This document shows, one piece after another, positions 42,237 through 52,339 of a DNA stretch of 64,000 bases (the first letter of the stretch is position 1; every line of letters starts with the position of its first letter). The notes under the pieces were generated by a model. It was not told where the DNA came from. It searched no databases and saw only the letters and a program-made list of their open reading frames with translations. This stretch comes from GWE2-42-39 sp963662895 (GTDB lineage Bacteria; Bacteroidota; Bacteroidia; Bacteroidales; Prolixibacteraceae), in NCBI GenBank assembly GCA_963662895.1, contig OY759982.1:1798001-1862000 (forward strand), written 5' to 3'. A program made the translations under genes and the position numbers.

Positions 42237-42749
42237 TTAATATTCTTTTTTTTCTTTTAAAGTACCGTCCTTGTTATAGTGTTTCCAAGTACCAGTCTTA
42301 TAGTAGTCAATCTCTATGTCTTCGCTATACAGGACCCTTCCTTCATCTTTTATATAACCATTGGGATAATAAAACCAAACATAAGAGGTAAACTTGGGTG
42401 TTATTTCCACACCATCGTCTCGTGTCCTTTTATATTTGGTATTCATTTCTATCTCGCACTCTTTTAAAATCAAACAACTTGATTCATCAAAGTAATACCA
42501 AGTACCAGATTTTACCCCTTTTGTAAATTCTCCTAATGCAGAAAGTTTTCCATTCTTACGGTTATATGCCTTAAAAATACCGTCTCGCAAACCATCCTTA
42601 TAATAAGCCTCAATATTGCCTTTATTTTCAAGCCATAATCCTACTTTATTTCCTTGCTTATCCATCAAGTTGGTTTCCGTATTTGTTTGTCCCATTACTT
42701 GCAAAGTAAAAAGACTAATCAATATGCAAATAAGATTCTTCATAACCAT
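42237..42749 (-). CDS. Candidate immunity protein of the full-length Rhs toxin (MORN/YwqK-like, exported)
   Basis: 170 residues. Signal peptide ends near LQVMGQT. The mature part consists of short MORN-like repeats (NKVGLWLENKGNIEAYYKDG, LRDGIFKAYNRKNGKLSALG, VKSGTWYYFDESS, YKTGTWKHYNKDGTLKEKKE). MORN-type YwqK-family proteins are known as antitoxins of polymorphic toxins. It begins 5 bases after the Rhs stop. Export again fits a periplasmic target. Confidence 0.75.
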   Translation of the reverse strand: MVMKNLICILISLFTLQVMGQTNTETNLMDKQGNKVGLWLENKGNIEAYYKDGLRDGIFKAYNRKNGKLSALGEFTKGVKSGTWYYFDESSCLILKECEIEMNTKYKRTRDDGVEITPKFTSYVWFYYPNGYIKDEGRVLYSEDIEIDYYKTGTWKHYNKDGTLKEKKEY

Positions 42750-42754
42750 ATAAT

Positions 42755-45700
42755 TTATTGTCTATAAGGTATTACAACTCTTGTATTATCAACTCTTGTT
42801 GTAGGTGGTGTTGGTGTGGTTACATTAAAGTTCAATGGTGTACTGTATGTTCTGGAGATACTGACACTTATAGTATTATTCCTTTGCGCATCAGTATCAA
42901 AGTTTCCAATAAAACCACTCCAATTATCTCTATCAATTAAACTACAACCAGCAGAAATCGGCGAACCAGAGTTTGTCATCCCTGTTTTATTATTTAAACC
43001 TGCTTTGTGGATATTTATACCAGTTGCATATGTTCTACCATCACTATAAGCAGGATTCTCATACCCAAGCTCTATCGTATTGTTTCCTGGTCCAAAGTTT
43101 TGTGTACCTACATCACCAGTTCTCAAAGCAGTATAGCTTCCATTATGCGTTCCGACTTTTCCCTCATATCTACCTTCTGGTACAGTTGCATAGGCATCTC
43201 CATCAGAGGGTCTAGTATTTGCATCATATTCAACCTTTGTTCCATCAGCTAAATAAACAACTGCAGTTGCAGAGCCCATATTATAATCAGAGTTCTCATC
43301 AAAAGTTCCATTATCTGTAAAGAAGATTGCCTGAGCATATAGCCCATCTAAAAGATTTCCATCGTCATCATATGAATCTTCTTCAGGAACCCATTCATAT
43401 CCATTTGGATTTTCATCATCAGTATTAGTTGGTCTCCAAGCTCTCCCATCAGGGTCAATTAAAACAATGGGGTTATTTGCAACATAGTTATAAGGGGTAA
43501 TACTTGCAAAGTTTTCAGTAAGTGGGTCTATAGTGGTAAATCTGCCCAAAGCTGGGTCGTACATTCGAGCTTGATAGTCGTACCAGTCCAGACCGCCTTC
43601 GTCCTGCAACTCTTTGCCGTTGTACAGAAACTTTGTCGGAGTACCTACCGTAGCATACCAGTTTGCCATCTCCATTCCAAACGGATAATAGTCTTTATAT
43701 TGTAGCGGCACTGCCCGTATGGTATCTACCTTAAACGATACCCGTGTATTACCCAGGTGATCTTTCAGATCGTACTCGTACTGCCAGCCGCCATTGTTTA
43801 CTACCCGCCCTTCACCGGTTAATATTACTTCTTGTTCATTAACAGTTAGAACGCTTCCCTGGTAATAACTATCGATTCCTCCGTAGCTCTTTTTCACCTT
43901 ATTACCCAAGGCATCGTAAAGATAAGCAATCGATCCGATACTATCCGGTAAATTCAGATAATTATACGAAATATTTATCCCTTTATTGGGGATATAAGTG
44001 GCATTGCCATTATCATCGTGACTATACGAACCGCTGCCATTTACATACTGCAGGTCATGGTTAACACTGCTAACAGCATCGTTTACCGTACTTAACTGGT
44101 TACTGTTCGTATTGTAGGCATAGGTCAGGTTATCAATCGTTCCATAGGACGGATCATATTCCGATGTATTGAGATTTCCCTGTCTGCTTAAAGTATGGAT
44201 ATTTCCATTCGGATAATAATTGTAAGCAGTGGTAAAATTACCGGAATTCACCGTTGAACTGTTTGACGGATCGTATTCGGAATATGCAGCTCCGGTTAAG
44301 CGGTTCAGTCCATCGTAGCTAAAAGCATATTGCTGCCGGTTGGCCGGACTAATCCAGTCGTTTTCATCCAGCAGGGTGTTCTTCCACTTCATGGCACTGA
44401 TATTCCCGTTATCATAGTAATCCAGGCTTTGGGCATATAGTTTCCGGGATGTGGTGCCGGTAAAATTATTAATGCTTTTCAGCCAGCCACGTACATCATA
44501 CAGGTAGTCAATATCCTGCACAAAACTTGTATCCTTTGCATTATGCATTTTTTTAAGCATGATCTGCCCTAATTCATTGTAGTCCATCGTAGCAAGCACT
44601 ACCTTCCCATTATGGGTATCTCCGGCAATTTCCTGTTCTGCTTTTTCCAGACGTCCGGCATGGTCGTATGTATAGTACTTATAAACAGTCTGGTTCACCT
44701 CTCCGCTGTAGGTCTCGGTGCTGGTCAGCAGGTTACCCGCAAAATCATAGGTATTGGTGGTGGTTCGATTGATTAAATCAGTCAGAACACTACCACTAGA
44801 ATTAACTTCTTTTATAATAGTCTGGATCACCCTGTACTTATTGTCATAGAAAAAGTCTGTCCGGGTAAAGTTATTTGTTCCAAGTATTCTCGATTTTGTC
44901 CGGGTTACCATTCCTTTTACAGACTGGTTGGCACTGATATTTCCTTCAGGTGCCCCCGGGTAGCTGTCGTAAGTAGTTTGGGTAAGTACTTCCACCGGGG
45001 TATAACCTGATGGCAAATCAGATACGTCATTCAGTTCACTTACCAGGTTAAAGGCTGCCTGTACCTGTCCAAAGTCGGACTGGGTCGTTGTTAGCCATCC
45101 TGTTTGTACAGGACGGTTCAGATTATCATATAAGGTGTACATCCATTTCCGGGGCGATACGTTTTCGGTGCGTGTCTTCCCATCCTGAATCAGAACCAGC
45201 CTGTCGCGGCTGTCGTACACCATATAAACCGGTTTGGCTCCTGGCAGTTGCTTTTCAACCATCCGTTTGCGCCTGTCGTACTCGTAGTAATAACACAGGC
45301 CTTTTACGACTGCATCACTTGATGAATAGCTACTGCCGGTCATGGCTGCCGAGGCTTCGGGCGAAAGCACGTAACGCAGCAAACCAAAATCGTCGTACAC
45401 GTAGTAGGTTTTAGCTGTACCTCCGGCAACTTTTAACACTACCTGCCCCAGTTTGTCTTTGTATTCTTTTACAGTTTTCCCTTCCGGGTCGGTGGTCTGT
45501 GTGGTGTATAACTCCCCGGCACCGTAAGTTCCGTCGCTGGTACAGTTCCCCGAATCATCCACCGACCAGATGATGATTTCTCCTGACATGTTGGTTCCGT
45601 AAGCATACGAGGTGGTTCCGTTTTTTGGATCGGTTACTCCCAGCACCCGGTTCAGCGGGGACGCTTCGTAATCGGTATAGGTATAATTGTAATCCCGCCC

Positions 45701-48700
45701 GGATAAAAGTCCGTCAATCACGTTTCCTTCTGTTCCGCTGTAAAAGGAGGCAATGTTTTCATCAAGGTCTGACACCGGGGCTCCCTGTCCGTGCCGGGTG
45801 GAGGGGATATACACTTTATCCCGGCGGCCATATTCATCATATCCTACCCCGCTTACCAGGTCATTGAAATAATAACTCTGGTTGGCGGCTACGGTCTGTG
45901 TCGGGCGTCCCAGTCCGTCGTAGTACTGCACCACAGCGCCCTGTTCTTCCAGCGGAAGGCCGGAAATACTATCTTCCGAACTATAACCTTTGACAGGCGT
46001 ATAGCTGATGATATAGTTCTGCGAATCGTCCGCCTCCAGGCTTTCATTTGCCTGTACTCTGGCGGAAACAAAATAGCTGTGCTCCTTTATACTATCTCCG
46101 TCTTTGGTTTTTACCCAGTATTCAGAACGGGCACGAAAACGCGTCGATCTGGTGACGCTTACCTCCAGCACCGAATCACTGCTTTCTGCATAAGTACTGC
46201 CTTTGTAACTGTTGTACCACTGCCATTTGCCGTTTTTACCGTATTTCCCTTTATGGACGGTCAGCTTTCCGGCATTATATTGCAAGGCTGATGGTGCCGT
46301 AACCAGGGTGTCAATTACCTGTATAAATAACGACCCGGTATAAGCCTGATTTCCTTTATTATCAGTAGCCCCGCGACGGAAATAAGTACTGGTGTTTAAC
46401 TTTTCAATCGTATAAAAGGCCTGTGTGGCGCCGGATATTAATTCCCATTCCAATGGGGCTCCTGCCGGTTCCGGTTTGGCAGCCTGTTCCCAGGAATACC
46501 CGAAACCGCAGTTTCCCGCACGGGCATCCTCTGTACTGATGATCGTATTATTTACAATGGGCTTATACGAGATGCTGTTCTCAAAATAAATAGCCCCGGC
46601 TGTTACCGGTTCTACATAAACGGTCAGCGAAACGGCATCGGTGACATTACAAGAACCTTCTCCTCTCACATAGTAAGTGGTTTCTTCCCGTGGTGCTACA
46701 TATAGCGAGGTACCGGTAGCAATGGACGAGGAAAAATCAGGGCTGTCATACCACTGCCAACTGGCATCGGTGCCCAGCGAACCGCCTTCTGTTTGCAGCA
46801 ACACGGTTTCTCCCGGACATGGCGTATTGATATCGGAGATAATAGAGGAGGGTGGGGTGCTTTCAGTATAAACACTGGCAGTTACAGCAGTACGTGTAGT
46901 TGTTGTACACGTACCGTTTGTCGCATCTACATAGTAAGTAGTAGTGGCCGATAACGGAGGTGTGGTAAATGTTGATCCGCTATGTAGTGAAACTCCTCCT
47001 GTGGATGATGCATACCAGTTGATCGTCCCGGAAGAAGCAGTGGCTCCCAGGGTAACCGTACCGCTTCCACATTTCGAATTAGAAGTTACTCCCGTAATTG
47101 ATGGAATGGCGTTAATAGTAGCGGTTACGGGTGTACGTGTCGTTGTTGTACACGTACCATTTGTTGCATCGACATAGTAAGTAATAGTGGTCGATAACGG
47201 AGGTGTAGTAAATGTTGTTCCGCTATGTAGAGAAACTCCTCCTGAGGACAATGCATACCAGTTGATTGTCCCGGAAGAAGCAGAGGCTCTCAATGTCACG
47301 GTTCCGCTTCCACAACGGGTACCGGGAGTTACACCTGTAATGGTTGGAGCAGGATTTACAATTACCTCAACAACATCAGTGCTGCTACATCCGCTGGCAT
47401 TGGTCCCGGTTACTGTATAAGTAGTCGTTGCGGTTGGGCAGACAGTTATAGATGAGCTGGTCGCTCCATTACTCCATTTATAACTACTGGCCCCTGTAGC
47501 GGTTAAAGTGATACAGTCTCCTTTACAAATGGCTCTGTTTCCTATTATAGCTACCAGGGGTGACGGGTCCACTGTTACAGTAGCTGAAGCAGTAGATTCA
47601 CATCCACCCGAATTGGTGCCGGTTACCGTATAAGTAGTCGTTGCAGTTGGGCAAACAGTTATGGAAGAGCCGGTCGCTCCATTATTCCATCTATAACTAC
47701 TGGCTCCTGTAGCGGTTAAAGTGGAACAGTCTCCTTTACAAATATTCGTTGTACCGTTAACACTTATTGTAGGCAAAGAGCTGTTCACTGTCACAGTAGC
47801 TGAATCGGTAGATTTACATCCACTCGAACTGGTACCGGTTACCGTATAAGTAGTCGTTGTAGTTGGGCAAACAGTAATGGAAGAGCTGGTCGCACCATTA
47901 CTCCATTTATAACTACTGGCCCCTTTTGCGGTTAAAGTGGTACAGTCTCCTTTACAAATACTCCTGTTTCCTATTATACCTACCAGGGGAGATGGATTCA
48001 CCGTTACAGTAACAGTACTCCCTGAACTCTCACCACAGCTGTTGCTTCCAATAACAGTATATGTAGTGGTTGAAATGGGGCCTACCGTATAGGTGGCTCC
48101 AACATGATTACCCGGTGTCCAGGTATAAGTGGTAGCTGTGCCACTGGCCCTCAGGGTTCTGCTTTCACCGTAACAAATGGTTCCGCCTCCACTTGCGGTT
48201 GCTGTTGGTAAGGCACATCCTTCCTGATAGATAATAATTGAAGTCGTTGTTGATGTACTTCCGGCATAAAGCACAATATTTCCCGACCGGATTTCCGGCT
48301 CTGTATTTGCATCACAGGTAAACGACAATGTATTCCCGCTAATTGATACATTACTAATATAACCAGGAAGAGAAGAAACATTCCAGCTCGACTGATTAGT
48401 CGATATAGTACAAGTAGAACTGCCACCAGAACTTTCAAACAAAGTATTGTTACATGATGCAGAGATATATGGTGCTACTGGTTGAGAGATGCTTATAGTT
48501 TTTGTGATTCCACTACCACTAACAGTTATTGTTCCACTTCTGCTACTGGCAGTGGTATTCTTTTTACACGAAATAGTTATAGTTCCGTTTCCATTTCCGG
48601 AAGAGGGAGATACAGTTAACCAACTTGTAGCTGATGAACCAGCTGTCCAGGAAACGTTTGAAGTAATACTACATGATTGACTTCCCCCTTCTCCTGGCAA

Positions 48701-49090
48701 AGTCAAAGAAGAACAACCAACATCAATACCAGAACCGGCATCTTGAGAAATATAAATTTCATTTTCCATAAAAAACGAATCAGCAATAACAATAGAGCCA
48801 GTTCTTGAAGAAGAAGATCTATTTTCCGCACAGTAAATAGTCACCCTGTCATCTGTATCTCCATGATCCGGATCAATAGTGATCCAATCAGGATGCGATC
48901 TTACCCTCCAATTTTCTTCAGCTCTTATAGAGCAACTTTGAGAGCCCCCTCCGGAATCAAACTCAAATGAAGATGGCGATATAGTCAAGGGAAACTGAGC
49001 CTCTGTAGTTTTTGAAGCAAACAATAATAATAAAAGGGGAAACATACACCCAACCCCTGCTGTTTTTATATATGTTAAAAATGTTTTCAT
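42755..49090 (-). CDS. Full-length Rhs polymorphic toxin: BACON, Ig-like, Rhs shell, core, L,D-transpeptidase-like tip
   Basis: 2111 residues. Signal peptide ~1-31 (LLLLFASKTTEAQ). Three BACON or BACON-like domains at ~33-290 (SGGGSQSCSIRAEENWRV; GEGGSQSCSITSNVSWTA). Ig-like repeats ~295-740, among them three ICKGDC...YKWSNGATSSSI units and two CGSGTVTL...GTINWYA units. DUF6443-like start of the Rhs region ~1025-1150 (YISYTPVKGY-type, YYDGLGRPTQTVAANQ). YD repeats to ~1718. Conserved core 1719-1882 (DHLGNTRVSF, YPFGMEMANWY, YDPALGRFTTIDPL). Tip 1883-2111 with TGINIHKAGLNNKTG and SPISAGCSLIDRDNW, resembling the His...SxGC site of YkuD-type or Tlde1 enzymes. Probably secreted and delivered to rivals, acting on peptidoglycan. 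Confidence 0.9.
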   Translation of the reverse strand: MKTFLTYIKTAGVGCMFPLLLLLFASKTTEAQFPLTISPSSFEFDSGGGSQSCSIRAEENWRVRSHPDWITIDPDHGDTDDRVTIYCAENRSSSSRTGSIVIADSFFMENEIYISQDAGSGIDVGCSSLTLPGEGGSQSCSITSNVSWTAGSSATSWLTVSPSSGNGNGTITISCKKNTTASSRSGTITVSGSGITKTISISQPVAPYISASCNNTLFESSGGSSTCTISTNQSSWNVSSLPGYISNVSISGNTLSFTCDANTEPEIRSGNIVLYAGSTSTTTSIIIYQEGCALPTATASGGGTICYGESRTLRASGTATTYTWTPGNHVGATYTVGPISTTTYTVIGSNSCGESSGSTVTVTVNPSPLVGIIGNRSICKGDCTTLTAKGASSYKWSNGATSSSITVCPTTTTTYTVTGTSSSGCKSTDSATVTVNSSLPTISVNGTTNICKGDCSTLTATGASSYRWNNGATGSSITVCPTATTTYTVTGTNSGGCESTASATVTVDPSPLVAIIGNRAICKGDCITLTATGASSYKWSNGATSSSITVCPTATTTYTVTGTNASGCSSTDVVEVIVNPAPTITGVTPGTRCGSGTVTLRASASSGTINWYALSSGGVSLHSGTTFTTPPLSTTITYYVDATNGTCTTTTRTPVTATINAIPSITGVTSNSKCGSGTVTLGATASSGTINWYASSTGGVSLHSGSTFTTPPLSATTTYYVDATNGTCTTTTRTAVTASVYTESTPPSSIISDINTPCPGETVLLQTEGGSLGTDASWQWYDSPDFSSSIATGTSLYVAPREETTYYVRGEGSCNVTDAVSLTVYVEPVTAGAIYFENSISYKPIVNNTIISTEDARAGNCGFGYSWEQAAKPEPAGAPLEWELISGATQAFYTIEKLNTSTYFRRGATDNKGNQAYTGSLFIQVIDTLVTAPSALQYNAGKLTVHKGKYGKNGKWQWYNSYKGSTYAESSDSVLEVSVTRSTRFRARSEYWVKTKDGDSIKEHSYFVSARVQANESLEADDSQNYIISYTPVKGYSSEDSISGLPLEEQGAVVQYYDGLGRPTQTVAANQSYYFNDLVSGVGYDEYGRRDKVYIPSTRHGQGAPVSDLDENIASFYSGTEGNVIDGLLSGRDYNYTYTDYEASPLNRVLGVTDPKNGTTSYAYGTNMSGEIIIWSVDDSGNCTSDGTYGAGELYTTQTTDPEGKTVKEYKDKLGQVVLKVAGGTAKTYYVYDDFGLLRYVLSPEASAAMTGSSYSSSDAVVKGLCYYYEYDRRKRMVEKQLPGAKPVYMVYDSRDRLVLIQDGKTRTENVSPRKWMYTLYDNLNRPVQTGWLTTTQSDFGQVQAAFNLVSELNDVSDLPSGYTPVEVLTQTTYDSYPGAPEGNISANQSVKGMVTRTKSRILGTNNFTRTDFFYDNKYRVIQTIIKEVNSSGSVLTDLINRTTTNTYDFAGNLLTSTETYSGEVNQTVYKYYTYDHAGRLEKAEQEIAGDTHNGKVVLATMDYNELGQIMLKKMHNAKDTSFVQDIDYLYDVRGWLKSINNFTGTTSRKLYAQSLDYYDNGNISAMKWKNTLLDENDWISPANRQQYAFSYDGLNRLTGAAYSEYDPSNSSTVNSGNFTTAYNYYPNGNIHTLSRQGNLNTSEYDPSYGTIDNLTYAYNTNSNQLSTVNDAVSSVNHDLQYVNGSGSYSHDDNGNATYIPNKGINISYNYLNLPDSIGSIAYLYDALGNKVKKSYGGIDSYYQGSVLTVNEQEVILTGEGRVVNNGGWQYEYDLKDHLGNTRVSFKVDTIRAVPLQYKDYYPFGMEMANWYATVGTPTKFLYNGKELQDEGGLDWYDYQARMYDPALGRFTTIDPLTENFASITPYNYVANNPIVLIDPDGRAWRPTNTDDENPNGYEWVPEEDSYDDDGNLLDGLYAQAIFFTDNGTFDENSDYNMGSATAVVYLADGTKVEYDANTRPSDGDAYATVPEGRYEGKVGTHNGSYTALRTGDVGTQNFGPGNNTIELGYENPAYSDGRTYATGINIHKAGLNNKTGMTNSGSPISAGCSLIDRDNWSGFIGNFDTDAQRNNTISVSISRTYSTPLNFNVTTPTPPTTRVDNTRVVIPYRQ
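43558..43936 (-). repeat. Conserved Rhs core block within the full-length gene
   Basis: The parental or recipient copy of the ~380-bp block shared with cassettes A-C. Similarity to the orphan copies begins abruptly at the codons for GSIAYLYDALG (about 43936) and is lost at the start of the variable part after YDPALGRF. Confidence 0.88.
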
Positions 49091-49112
49091 AATTATTCAG
49101 TTTTTGAGGTGA

Positions 49113-52100
49113 CTAGTTTTTATAATGATATTCGTACTTATTTATAATATTTTCATCGTCATCTTTTACCATCTTAAGACGGCCAAAATCATCATAATTA
49201 TAATAGGTAGTTTTACCATTCGGGTCAGTCTGGGAGGTCATACCAACAAGAGGCTTATAGGTGTATAACGTAACCATATAATCATCATCATTGATATAGC
49301 TTGTTAATAAATCTTCTAAATAAGCAACATCATCCTCTATATCGGATATTTCATCAGATTTACTTAATTCATTATCATAAACTGTAATAGAAAGGGTTGT
49401 ATTGGTACTACTTTCAATCTTGGCAACAGGGTATTGACTGTCATATGCCCAGATGTAGTAGGTATAAATTCCGTCCCGTGTTCGTACCTTTGTAAGGTTG
49501 CCCCTGCTGTCGTAATCCACGAATTCAGTTCCCTTAACATACCTACTATCAGGAAGAAATATTGTATTAGTTCCTGAAGGAGGTAATACACCTGCTGAAC
49601 GGTTTGAAAACTTAAATGAACTCAAACTTATGGGCGACGAGGTCTCTAAGTTCCACTGGCTGTCCGGTAATCCTTTTCCTCCTATTTTATACTTTAAAAT
49701 TGTACCAGAAATTATACTTTGACTAGAGCCATTATTTAGATAACTTACCCTTTCAATAGGATAGCCAACAAGCCCATTTGCAATCATATTATCAATAAAC
49801 GTCTCGCCTGTAGCATAATCCAGGGGATAGGTAGTATGATGAATCAATGTATCGCCTGTACTTTTCGTTATTATTTCCTTTGAGGGTAATAGATTGCTGT
49901 ATTTGTATTTATAATCAGTAATAACGGGCGATCCATCCCTGTAATCTGTTACTACTTTCCTTGTTAATTTCCTTTTTCCTACTTCGTAAGTATATAAGAA
50001 GTAATTGAAAAAAGAAGGAAGGTTATAACTGTCTCTGCTGGCATAATAAGAAGAATGTCCGGGATCTGGAGAGTAGTAGGTAATAGGCTCGTCTGATGTA
50101 GATGCAAACGACCTTACCTTTAACCCTGTATAGGAGTTGGTATTTAGCTGGTTATAATAGAGATGTTCTGTTCTTAAGGTATTGTCATTTTGATCATAGA
50201 TTATTTTCTTATAGAGATAGGGTTTATCCCATGGACTGTATGTGAGAATGTATCTGGGGTAAGTTGGGTATATTCCTCCCGGGCAACTATTTTGCCCGGA
50301 TGATGCATCTATAACAAATGGCGTTCCGATATCAAATAAATATTTCGTTTTTCCATTACCAGACACAGAACTGCTATAATACTCGGTAACACATGGATAT
50401 CTTACAAAACCCGATTGACAGGCTACAATACTTGCTTCACCCTGCATACTTGATGAGTATGTCGTTATTTTTCTTACAAGATTTGCTTTGTCAGAAACAC
50501 TACAGTCATCATTAGAATAAGTTTGGAAGTCCAGGTAAGGATTTTCGCTGACAAATAGATTGTGGTCTACCATAAAACCTCCAATTCCATAACCACATTC
50601 ATTATTCCCATATTTGTATGTACGAATCAGCGATTCTGTTGTTAATAAATCAGAACTTATAATTTTACTTATCCTTATGCCTTCTTTTTTAGTAGTACTA
50701 TTGTTACTATCTGTATAAATGTTTTTTTCATATTCATATTCAGTATATCCACCAGTAGGGTAGGTTATTTTTTTTAAGGATAAAAAATTTGGTATTTCTG
50801 TTTCATTGTTACGTGAAGTAAAGATATCGCCTACTCCAATAAATAAATTTAATGCCTTTTTTCTGTGTGTTTTTGTAAGGCAATGAATATCAGATAATTC
50901 ATAGTATAAGTCATCTTCAAAATCTTCATGAAGGTATTTGGATGGATCACCAGTCATTATGTACCCAAATTCATCAGGGACATATTGATATTCTGATGAA
51001 CATGGATAATAATCGAAATTAAATGTTTCTACGGTTTGATTGTTTATATCAGATATAGTAATATAATCCAACAAATTGTAGCCATTGGTAAATAACGGTC
51101 CGCCGCTATATGAACCATTGGTATAATAAAAATTAATCCTTCGATACAGTAAGCCATCCGAAGAAAATATTTGAATATTGCTAATTTTATTGTCGTATTG
51201 TCCCACTCTGTTAAAAACGATTCTTTCGTTGGGGGTAATTATCTCAGTACAGAAAAAGGTATAATAATAGTCGTTACAACTTTCAGACTCTGTTACATCT
51301 GATAAAAACCTACCAAACGAATGATGGGCTTCTGATACTGTTAAGTATTGAGAACAGTCATGCCCACCGACTGTACGTTGTTCATATTTAAACTTTACCT
51401 CATCACCTAAAGGTGTTACAATATCTGTTAATCCCCAGGCAGTAGGAGCAAATCCTCCGTAAACACCAGAAGAAGTAGTTACCTCGCTGGGACAGGTTTC
51501 TTGGGATAAATATTCTCCATAATAGTATTTGGTGCCCTGATCATCAATTATTTGAAAGCCTTTTATGCCATAAGGAGTTATCCCCCCTAGTATACAATTG
51601 TCGCAATCGTCAACGAGATAGTCAAATTTCAGGTTTGATTCTACATTAGGAGTAACAACCTTGTTGGTTTTATCGGTTATAATAAATCCTCCTCCATCAT
51701 GTGGCAAAGAGAATGTGAACTGGTCAAATTCTCCATCTAAAATATCACTGATATTTGTGAATTGATCATCTGCAATAAATTGAGCAAGAAACTGGTCTTT
51801 TGCAAATTTACTTAATCCTGTCATCAAATCATTCCATGCTCCACTACTCATCGCCGGCATTTCGTAAAGTTCATCGGCATACCCATTAATGCTCCTCGAT
51901 ATTCGATACCCTGGATTTAATACCCAACCAAGCCCGACATCGCCAGATTCCTGTCCGAACTTAATTCCTGATGCATGATAGGACAGACTAATAGGAATGG
52001 TAAGTCCCTCTTTTAATTGAATAGTATATAGAGGTAAAGAAATTTCAGGAATCCCATGATATAACGACACTTCAAAGTTTATATATTTTGCAAATTCAGC

Positions 52101-52280
52101 CGAAACAGGCGAAGGCGGTGTAATCAATTCGTTCTGGGCTCCCGTATTAAAAAAAGATAAGCTCAGCATAACACATAAAATAATACTGCATATTTTGATC
52201 CGTGCAATATTTTTTAATCGACGGAAACGCTTATTTTGTCTATGCAAACCTATTTTTAAAATTAAATATATCAGGTTCAT
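49113..52280 (-). CDS. Rhs/YD-repeat protein upstream of the toxin
   Basis: 1055 residues. A Sec signal is visible after a basic N-terminal extension (IILCVMLSLSFFNTGAQ), so the true start may be a later Met. The mature N terminus (ITPPSPVSAEFAKYINFEVS, LYHGIPEISLPLYTIQLKEG, HASGIKFGQESGDVGLGWVL) is the SpvB-like start seen in many Bacteroidetes Rhs proteins. YD-type repeats fill the rest, ending TYYNYDDFGRLKMVKDDDEN and a stop, without the DPxG core or a tip. It ends 22 bases before the toxin gene. It may form part of the shell or be a structural partner; known two-part shells (TcB/TcC) offer a precedent, not proof. Confidence 0.8.
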   Translation of the reverse strand: MNLIYLILKIGLHRQNKRFRRLKNIARIKICSIILCVMLSLSFFNTGAQNELITPPSPVSAEFAKYINFEVSLYHGIPEISLPLYTIQLKEGLTIPISLSYHASGIKFGQESGDVGLGWVLNPGYRISRSINGYADELYEMPAMSSGAWNDLMTGLSKFAKDQFLAQFIADDQFTNISDILDGEFDQFTFSLPHDGGGFIITDKTNKVVTPNVESNLKFDYLVDDCDNCILGGITPYGIKGFQIIDDQGTKYYYGEYLSQETCPSEVTTSSGVYGGFAPTAWGLTDIVTPLGDEVKFKYEQRTVGGHDCSQYLTVSEAHHSFGRFLSDVTESESCNDYYYTFFCTEIITPNERIVFNRVGQYDNKISNIQIFSSDGLLYRRINFYYTNGSYSGGPLFTNGYNLLDYITISDINNQTVETFNFDYYPCSSEYQYVPDEFGYIMTGDPSKYLHEDFEDDLYYELSDIHCLTKTHRKKALNLFIGVGDIFTSRNNETEIPNFLSLKKITYPTGGYTEYEYEKNIYTDSNNSTTKKEGIRISKIISSDLLTTESLIRTYKYGNNECGYGIGGFMVDHNLFVSENPYLDFQTYSNDDCSVSDKANLVRKITTYSSSMQGEASIVACQSGFVRYPCVTEYYSSSVSGNGKTKYLFDIGTPFVIDASSGQNSCPGGIYPTYPRYILTYSPWDKPYLYKKIIYDQNDNTLRTEHLYYNQLNTNSYTGLKVRSFASTSDEPITYYSPDPGHSSYYASRDSYNLPSFFNYFLYTYEVGKRKLTRKVVTDYRDGSPVITDYKYKYSNLLPSKEIITKSTGDTLIHHTTYPLDYATGETFIDNMIANGLVGYPIERVSYLNNGSSQSIISGTILKYKIGGKGLPDSQWNLETSSPISLSSFKFSNRSAGVLPPSGTNTIFLPDSRYVKGTEFVDYDSRGNLTKVRTRDGIYTYYIWAYDSQYPVAKIESSTNTTLSITVYDNELSKSDEISDIEDDVAYLEDLLTSYINDDDYMVTLYTYKPLVGMTSQTDPNGKTTYYNYDDFGRLKMVKDDDENIINKYEYHYKN

Positions 52281-52339
52281 ATTTGAATTGTTGTTTTGGT
52301 TAATACTGCTTTATAGTTTTGTTCATTTTTATTACAGAG

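Noticed and set aside
44900..48500. Plus-strand ORFs of 60-170 codons within the full-length Rhs gene
   Set aside because: Shadows of repeated Ig-like and YD-repeat coding sequence on the minus strand.
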